DNA from: an uncultured Bacteroidales bacterium
GTDB taxonomy: Bacteria > Bacteroidota > Bacteroidia > Bacteroidales > Paludibacteraceae
Length of the DNA stretch: 60,665 bases
Reading direction: 5' to 3'
Assembly: GCA_944321895.1 (NCBI GenBank)
Contig: CALUNA010000017.1
Span: 1 to 60,665, forward strand
The notes beneath the pieces were generated by a model, which ran no database searches, was not told the origin of the DNA, and saw only the letters and a program-made list of their open reading frames with translations. Positions 55,962-60,665 of this stretch are shown here, piece by piece. Numbering within the stretch: position 1 is the first letter of the stretch; the number at the start of each line of letters is the position of its first letter. The position numbers and the translations under genes are program-made.

Positions 55962-56909
55962 ATGAAAGCATTAACAGCAACGGATTTCAAGTTTCCGAAT
56001 CAAACCGGTGTTTATCACGGAAAAGTACGCGATGTGTATAGCGTAGGCGAAGACAAACTGGTCATGGTGGCAACCGACCGCATTTCGGCGTTCGACGTCG
56101 TCCTGCCCAAGGGCATACCTTACAAGGGACAGATGCTGAACCAGATAGCAGCCAAATTCCTGGATGCCACAGCCGATATTTGCCCGAACTGGAAACTGGC
56201 TACTCCCGACCCTATGGTCACGGTGGGCGTAAAATGCAAGGGATTTCCGGTGGAAATGATTGTGCGCGGCTATTTGTGCGGCAGCGCATGGCGTACTTAC
56301 CAAAGCGGCGTGCGTGAGATTTGCGGCGTGAAAATCCCGGACGGCATGCGCGAAAACCAGGCCTTCCCCACCCCGATCATAACACCGACCACCAAAGCCG
56401 AACAAGGACAGCACGACGAGGACATTTCCAAGGAAGAAATCCTGAAACGCGGGCTGGTATCTCCCGAAGAATATGCGCTGTTGGAAAAATACACGCTGGC
56501 TTTGTTCCAGCGCGGTACTGAAATCGCAGCTAAACGCGGCCTGATTCTGGTGGATACGAAATACGAATTTGGGACACACAACGGCGAAATCTACCTGATG
56601 GACGAAATCCATACGCCGGACTCCAGCCGCTATTTCTATGCCGACGAATACCAGAAACGTTTCGACAAGGGCGAACCGCAGAAACAGTTGTCCAAGGAGT
56701 TTGTGCGCGAGTGGCTGATGGCCAACGGCTTCCAAGGAAAAGCCGGACAGCAGGTGCCCGAAATGACTGACGCCATTGTGGACGGCATAACAGACCGCTA
56801 TATGGAACTGTACGAGCACATTACCGGTGAGAAATTCGTGAAAGAAGAAACCGGCCATCTTGCAGAGCGCATAGAACGCAATATCAAGAATTATCTGGCA
56901 TCGTGCTAA
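55962..56909 (+). CDS. purC: Phosphoribosylaminoimidazole-succinocarboxamide synthase
   Basis: A 315-residue SAICAR synthase of purine biosynthesis. [39 protein letters not shown] holds the ATP and CAIR sites in consecutive family blocks; [22 protein letters not shown] and [12 protein letters not shown] follow. The ATG at 55962 ([11 protein letters not shown]) matches relatives; 55956 adds two residues. It is the long form (about 315 residues), usual in this phylum. Confidence 0.95.
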   Translation: MKALTATDFKFPNQTGVYHGKVRDVYSVGEDKLVMVATDRISAFDVVLPKGIPYKGQMLNQIAAKFLDATADICPNWKLATPDPMVTVGVKCKGFPVEMIVRGYLCGSAWRTYQSGVREICGVKIPDGMRENQAFPTPIITPTTKAEQGQHDEDISKEEILKRGLVSPEEYALLEKYTLALFQRGTEIAAKRGLILVDTKYEFGTHNGEIYLMDEIHTPDSSRYFYADEYQKRFDKGEPQKQLSKEFVREWLMANGFQGKAGQQVPEMTDAIVDGITDRYMELYEHITGEKFVKEETGHLAERIERNIKNYLASC

Positions 56910-56946
56910 TTTCATTTCAGCTATTGCCTGTTTCCGAAAAAAGCGT

Positions 56947-56954
56947 TACCTTTG
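56947..56954 (+). promoter_or_regulatory. -7 element of the tRNA-Ser promoter
   Basis: TACCTTTG, 28 bp upstream of the mature tRNA 5' end. Confidence 0.65.
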
Positions 56955-56982
56955 CGCCGCTTTTCAGGAAAAGGCAATTATT

Positions 56983-57067
56983 GGAGAGATGGCGGAGTGG
57001 TCGATCGCGGCGGTCTTGAAAACCGTTGTACTGCAAGGTACCGGGGGTTCGAATCCCTCTCTCTCCG
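56983..57067 (+). tRNA. tRNA-Ser (UGA anticodon)
   Basis: Class II tRNA with a long variable arm: acceptor GGAGAGA/TCTCTCC, anticodon loop CTTGAAA with anticodon TGA, T-arm GGGGGTTCGAATCCCTC region, discriminator G. An AT-rich gene block of different composition starts immediately after its terminator. Confidence 0.95.
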
Positions 57068-57072
57068 CAATA

Positions 57073-57112
57073 AATGGCGTAAATCAAGCAATTATGGGAT
57101 TTACGCCATTTT
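57073..57112 (+). terminator. Terminator of tRNA-Ser
   Basis: AATGGCGTAAATC (57073-57085) pairs perfectly with GATTTACGCCATT (57098-57110), then TT. 5 bp after the tRNA. Confidence 0.75.
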
Positions 57113-57295
57113 GCTATACCCTCCAAATTAAAGTTGAGTGTTTTTGCAATACAATTTTACCTAATATGTATGGTTTTGATAGGAGTGATTAGGTTGAATA
57201 TGTTATTAATTAATAGTGTATAACGGGCATTATATTGTTTTTGGGAGATCTATTTTTCAATATAATTTACTGCCGTAACTACGAGTAATGAATAT

Positions 57296-58363
57296 ATGAA
57301 AAAAAAAACAATAAATCATTCACGTTGGTGGCATATTAGCCATAAGTATAGGCTTAGAAAAGCTAAACAAAAAGCTAAGAACCTAAGGATTGCTCGAAAT
57401 TGTAGAAAAAAGACAAAATACAGACGAGAAAGGGAAAGACATATACACAATGGAGTTGTACAACAAACTCTATTTGCTCCCAAATACTTTGCTTTGTTGC
57501 AATATCCAGAGAATGTTTTGTCTTTTATCCGAAAGATTGAAAAAATTTTATTGGATAACTCTGGCGTTAAAATAGTAAGATTTGAATTATGTAATGTTTC
57601 TGCAATTGACATTGGAGCTATTTGTTTGTTCTTATCAAAATTAAACGAATTATCAAAGAAGAACATCAGAAGTTGGGGAACATTTCCAGATGATGAACGA
57701 TGCAAAAAGATTATTGTCGATTCTGGTTTTTTGGATAGAATGAAAGATGTAGTGAAAAAAGCAACATTTCCCAGAAATAATAAGAATTTAATATTAAACC
57801 GAGGTTTTGATAGAACAGATAATGCTGCTACAGCTCGTGAGATAAGAAAAGCTGTGCAACACTTGACGGGTATTGAAGATAACTATAAGCCTATTTATAG
57901 CATTGCTCAGGAAATTTGCGCAAATTCTGTGGAACATGCAAATGAAGACAAACAAAAGAAAAATTGGTTGTTTTCGACAAGTTATATGGAAGATAAGGTT
58001 ATCTTTACAATGACAGATATTGGTGAAGGTATTTTAAAAACCATACGTAGGAAATTCTTTAAGCAAATCCAAGATAGTATGTTGAATGACTCAAAGGAAA
58101 TCTTATTAAATGCCTTTGAAAAACAATATGAATCAAGAACAAAGGATCCAAATAGAAATAAGGGATTGCCTAAAATTTATAATACTTCCCAAAATAAACA
58201 TATTGAGAACTTGATTGTTATTACAAATAACGTATTTTTGGACTTTGAAAACCCACAAAATTCCAAGATATTAAAGAATAAGTTTAAAGGAACTTTTTAT
58301 TTTTGGACTTTAAATAAAGAATGTATAGAAAGATGGCGAAGCAGATTTACAAAATTGCAGTAA
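57296..58363 (+). CDS. STAS-like + HATPase fusion protein
   Basis: A 355-residue protein of the AT-rich island. Residues 1-50 are extremely basic (RKAKQKAKNLRIARNCRKKTKYR). Residues ~60-150 look like a STAS fold (KIVRFELCNVSAIDIGAICLFLSKLNEL). Residues ~195-340 are a GHKL/histidine-kinase-type ATPase: N-box QEICANSVEHA (E206, N210), G1 box TDIGEGI (D241, G243, G245), G2 region NKGLPKI (G290) and the closing strand GTFYFW. No phosphoacceptor histidine domain or sensor is fused. This is the architecture of anti-sigma/anti-anti-sigma switches. Its end overlaps the next gene by 31 bp. Role unknown; a signalling or defence switch is inferred from context. Confidence 0.8.
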   Translation: MKKKTINHSRWWHISHKYRLRKAKQKAKNLRIARNCRKKTKYRRERERHIHNGVVQQTLFAPKYFALLQYPENVLSFIRKIEKILLDNSGVKIVRFELCNVSAIDIGAICLFLSKLNELSKKNIRSWGTFPDDERCKKIIVDSGFLDRMKDVVKKATFPRNNKNLILNRGFDRTDNAATAREIRKAVQHLTGIEDNYKPIYSIAQEICANSVEHANEDKQKKNWLFSTSYMEDKVIFTMTDIGEGILKTIRRKFFKQIQDSMLNDSKEILLNAFEKQYESRTKDPNRNKGLPKIYNTSQNKHIENLIVITNNVFLDFENPQNSKILKNKFKGTFYFWTLNKECIERWRSRFTKLQ

Positions 58364-58770
58364 TTAATTATTCTACAGATCCCGGTCCTCGATATTCTCG
58401 TCAGGGAGATGACTCTGGCGAAGATTTCTATCATAAAGTTTTGAATGAAGCTTTTTATAAAGCTCTAAATGCTAATGAAATGCTGGAAGTCTCATTAGAT
58501 GGAACAAGTGGATATGCTTCATCATTTTTAGATGAAGCTTTTGGAAATCTTGTCTATGATTTCACACTAGAGCTCGTTCAGAAGAACCTGATCATAATAT
58601 CAGAGGAAGAACCTGAGTGGAAAGATATGATTGAAAAAGAAACATACGTAGAATGGGAACAGAGGAGGCTAAACAAACGGCAACCTGAAAAAAGTGCGTC
58701 TCATGAGGCATGGTATAGGTATGTTGCTAAAGATTTTCCTAAAAAAGTATGGATAACGGACTTGAAATAA
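58333..58770 (+). CDS. STAS-like DUF4325 protein
   Basis: A 145-residue protein matching the STAS-like DUF4325 pattern: GPRYSRQGDDSGEDF at 18-32, then VSLDGTSGYASSFLDEAFGNL at about 53-73 (the ASSFLDEAFG helix is characteristic). The start at 58333 (MAKQIYKIAV) is preferred over 58321. It overlaps the HATPase gene and its TAA overlaps the ATG of the next gene (TAATG), so the three are translationally linked. STAS partners of HATPase kinases normally bind them; pairs of DUF4325 and HATPase proteins are, to my memory, recurrent in accessory regions. Confidence 0.8.
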   Translation: MAKQIYKIAVINYSTDPGPRYSRQGDDSGEDFYHKVLNEAFYKALNANEMLEVSLDGTSGYASSFLDEAFGNLVYDFTLELVQKNLIIISEEEPEWKDMIEKETYVEWEQRRLNKRQPEKSASHEAWYRYVAKDFPKKVWITDLK

Positions 58771-59306
58771 TGGAGGTATATCTTACCACATCTGATTGGA
58801 TAGCACTACTTAATCTTGTTGTCACGTCTTTTATAGGAATTTGGTTGGCCATCATTGTTAATAGGAATTTTACCATTAATAGGTCTATCAAAGATTACTA
58901 CATGCAAGAAGTTAAAGATATTAGAAAATTCTATGCTGACTTTTTGCGTAAAATTTATATGGGCCAACTATCAGCTAAAGATATAAAAGAATGGTTGAAA
59001 ATCGCTTCTAACCGAATTGACTGTGTGGAATATAGTATAAAAGACTCTTTCCTTATAAATAAGTGTGATATAGGAAAAATTCACTCTGAAATACAGACCT
59101 TTATAACAGGAACGGACGAGTTTAACGAAAACTACAGATCGCAGTATGTAGTATTTAGAGAAAATACAAAGAATCAAATTTTGAGTTTTCACATTAAACT
59201 ATTAAATGCATGTACAGAACTTGTTGTAAGAGTTAATAAGGCTCGTAAACATGGTTGGCGATACCGTATTTGCAAATGGCTTAAGAATAAATTCAATAAT
59301 AGATAA
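58770..59306 (+). CDS. Membrane-anchored protein of unknown function
   Basis: A 178-residue protein with one N-terminal transmembrane helix (IALLNLVVTSFIGIWLAIIV, ~11-30) followed by a long helical cytoplasmic part (probably coiled: KDYYMQEVKDIRKFYADFLRKI and a second arm TEFNENY..NTKNQILSFHIKLLNACTELVVRV). The basic C-terminus ends WRYRICKWLKNKFNNR. The start at 58770 overlaps the preceding stop; 58749 is an alternative. I do not recognise the family. Its place as third gene after a HATPase/STAS pair suggests a membrane effector or receptor of that module. Confidence 0.75.
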   Translation: MEVYLTTSDWIALLNLVVTSFIGIWLAIIVNRNFTINRSIKDYYMQEVKDIRKFYADFLRKIYMGQLSAKDIKEWLKIASNRIDCVEYSIKDSFLINKCDIGKIHSEIQTFITGTDEFNENYRSQYVVFRENTKNQILSFHIKLLNACTELVVRVNKARKHGWRYRICKWLKNKFNNR

Positions 59307-59438
59307 AACAACAGCACCCGACCAGTAGCCGGGTACCCACCTCTATTAACATTAAAAAAAACGCGTGCTTGTTTCCCGTCCGGCGGAGGGACTGATACGG
59401 CTCGGGATCACGCAACACAAACCATGAAAAAACTTCTG

Positions 59439-59509
59439 TTGCGTAGACAGGACTCGAACCTGTGACCTCAAGTCTATCCCTTGCGAGCTTCCATCTGCTC
59501 TACCACGCA
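59439..59509 (-). tRNA. Initiator-tRNA-like sequence with abnormal anticodon arm (probable pseudo-tRNA)
   Basis: On the minus strand: acceptor TGCGTGG/CTACGCA (7 bp, one G-U), D-arm GAGC-AGATGGAA-GCTC, T-arm ACAGG-TTCGAGT-CCTGT, all canonical. The overall sequence (GAGCAG...AGCTCG...AGGTCACAGGTTCGAGTCCTGTCT.CGCAAC) resembles initiator tRNA-fMet. The anticodon arm is only CAAG-GGATAGA-CTTG: 4 bp instead of 5, G instead of U at position 33, and ATA where CAT is expected. It is probably inactive as an initiator, and could be a decayed tRNA left by an integration or a tRNA-like element. Confidence 0.5.
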
Positions 59510-59613
59510 TTCATATGCTACACATACATGTTTCATACAACAATGATTATACAATAAGAAAAAAATGTATGTCAATGATTTACAAAGAAAAAAGTCAATC
59601 AACAAGTGCAAAA

Positions 59614-59823
59614 TTACGAAATCAATTTGAAGATATGGCAGGCAAACTCGCTTCCATTGTCCATCGTGATGGTCAGCACATTGTTCCGCTCAAAAAGTAA
59701 CGGGTCGGACACGAAATCATTGTAGATGGTGTAGTCGCCCACTTCGATAGACGGGTCTTTTACAACCGCATTCAGGTACACAGTCTGCGTGTCGCCTGTG
59801 CGTGGATATATCTTTTTCATCAT
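59614..59823 (-). pseudogene. Truncated XAT/Vat-CatB acetyltransferase with transposase-like tail
   Basis: The first ~47 codons (MKKIYPRTGDTQTVYLNAVV, then IEVGDYTIYNDFVSDPLLFERNNVL) are the N-terminus of a xenobiotic acetyltransferase of the streptogramin/chloramphenicol (Vat/CatB) hexapeptide family, normally about 210 residues. After NNVL, where YHYP and the hexapeptide repeats should follow, the frame continues TITMDNGSEFACH, which looks like the second catalytic region (D-N-G-x-E-F) of an IS30-type DDE transposase, and stops nine residues later. The gene is therefore an insertion/deletion junction: resistance gene remnant fused to an IS remnant. It starts 12 bp after the MATE gene. Confidence 0.65.
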
Positions 59824-59835
59824 GACATTCAGTTT

Positions 59836-60665
59836 TTAATAGTGTTTATATTTAAGATAAATAACAGATTGCACCCCAAGTCCAATCACGAACAGGTATT
59901 CTACCGTCCAATAAACGGCAAGGGGTACATCCCAATGGCTCAATCCCCACAGGTAGAGCAGATAGGCGACAATGGTTGTCGCCTGAAAGATGAAAGCTGT
60001 TCGTGTTGCTCCTGTTCCCGTTACAGCATTCATATAGACATAACCGGGTAAGGCAAAGACGTAGTTAAGCAACATGACCACAAACGGCAACCATGCAGTT
60101 TGCACGATATTCGAATTATCTGTATAGACACTGACAACAGGCTGATGGAATACCAACGCAAGCGTAATCAGCGGTAAGCCGATGGCATAGCCTAATCGGA
60201 TAACCCTGCTGCACAGCGGAAACACTTGTCCTCTTTCGTTTGCTCCAATCAGATTGCTTACTAACGAACCAGTTGTGGCGGCAAACGAACTGACAATGAC
60301 AAAGAACAGGGCGGATATGCTTCGGAGAATGTTTGCCACTGCCAGTTGCAATTCTCCCAAATGTTCTATTGCTACGAAAAACAGAAACCAAGGGGCTACG
60401 CTGATAAACGAATGGAACATGCTCCAAACGGATACACGACAAACATGGAGTAATACACCTTTGTCGAAGCTCCAAGACAAGCCATAAAGCCTTTTATCCA
60501 TTTTACGTGAAACACGGATTGCCAACACTGCCAACGAACACGCTTCGGCAAAAGACGATGCGATGGCTGCACCTGCTATTCCCATGTTCCAATGGAATAT
60601 GAGCAGCCAATTACTTGGAATGTTCACTAATACGGCTGTCAGAGCCGCCATGTTCAAGGCTTTTG
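59836..60665 (-). CDS. MATE-family multidrug efflux transporter (3' part)
   Basis: The C-terminal ~275 residues of a MATE transporter; the gene enters the window already in frame at the right edge. About eight membrane helices are visible. FHSFISVAPWFLFFVAIEHLGELQLAVANILRSISALFFVIVSSFAATTGSLVSNLIGA, in parts, is the typical second-half MATE pattern (EHLGE..AANI; GSLVSNLIGAN). MATE proteins expel cationic drugs or fluoroquinolones using Na+ or H+. It lies directly upstream of the truncated acetyltransferase on the same strand, suggesting a former resistance operon. Confidence 0.85.
   Translation of the reverse strand, partial: KALNMAALTAVLVNIPSNWLLIFHWNMGIAGAAIASSFAEACSLAVLAIRVSRKMDKRLYGLSWSFDKGVLLHVCRVSVWSMFHSFISVAPWFLFFVAIEHLGELQLAVANILRSISALFFVIVSSFAATTGSLVSNLIGANERGQVFPLCSRVIRLGYAIGLPLITLALVFHQPVVSVYTDNSNIVQTAWLPFVVMLLNYVFALPGYVYMNAVTGTGATRTAFIFQATTIVAYLLYLWGLSHWDVPLAVYWTVEYLFVIGLGVQSVIYLKYKHY

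Noticed and set aside
59515-59700. 61-codon frame opposite the truncated acetyltransferase
   Set aside because: No family features; overlaps the transposase-like tail on the other strand.

Overview
The window looks like chromosome of a Bacteroidales-type bacterium (phylum Bacteroidota). The evidence is the recurrent promoter element TAnnTTTG with TTG or TTTG about 19-21 bp upstream, the absence of obvious Shine-Dalgarno sequences, a type IX secretion (T9SS) plug protein, several exported proteins with T9SS-like C-terminal tails, a Rho factor with a long Q/N/P/K-rich insertion, and Bacteroidota-style housekeeping genes (RuvX, AMP nucleosidase, TrpB2, UxaA/UxaB). I cannot resolve family or genus. 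Most of the window is GC-moderate core genome. The last 3.5 kb and a few single genes are visibly AT-rich and look acquired.

Layout. 1-4.2 kb: an unknown 264-residue protein and a BspA-like leucine-rich-repeat surface protein, flanked by copies of a palindromic intergenic repeat. 4.2-6.6 kb: an esterase and a GH5 mannanase-like lipoprotein on the minus strand. 6.6-15.6 kb: housekeeping genes (ruvX, def, holA, ligA, dapA), a secreted nuclease-like protein and a HAD phosphatase. 15.7-20.5 kb: a complete MacA/MacB/TolC-type tripartite efflux operon ending in a large nested palindrome. 21-29.9 kb, minus strand: an exported T9SS-type protein, a dihydroorotate-dehydrogenase-like enzyme, a uronate operon (uxaB-uxaA) with a likely LacI-type operator, an orphan trpB2 behind a textbook ribosome-mediated tryptophan attenuator, and folC. 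30-35.4 kb: prmA, then a minus-strand pair of large envelope proteins (beta-propeller/OmpA and a partner), and tRNA-Thr(CGU). 35.4-40.8 kb: T9SS plug, the threonine-degradation pair kbl/tdh with rmuC between them, and a 7 x 41 bp hairpin repeat array. 40.8-51.4 kb: htpG, rsmE, ilvC, a sirtuin, a radical SAM protein, rho, mtaB, amn and a small nuclease-like protein. 51.6-57.1 kb: a metal P-type ATPase divergent from a Fur-family regulator, phoH, a foreign-looking GIY-YIG gene, purC and tRNA-Ser(UGA). 57.1-60.7 kb: an AT-rich island beside tRNA-Ser with a compact three-gene module (STAS-HATPase fusion, STAS-like DUF4325 protein, membrane-anchored protein), an initiator-tRNA-like sequence with an abnormal anticodon arm, a truncated acetyltransferase fused to a transposase-like tail, and the 3' part of a MATE transporter that runs off the window.

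The strongest candidates for new biology are the STAS-HATPase/DUF4325/membrane-protein module, the tRNA-like element next to resistance-gene debris, and the putative twin operators between the metal ATPase and the Fur-family regulator. The trpB2 leader is the most mechanistically complete regulatory element, but it probably belongs to the already known Bacteroid-trp motif class.
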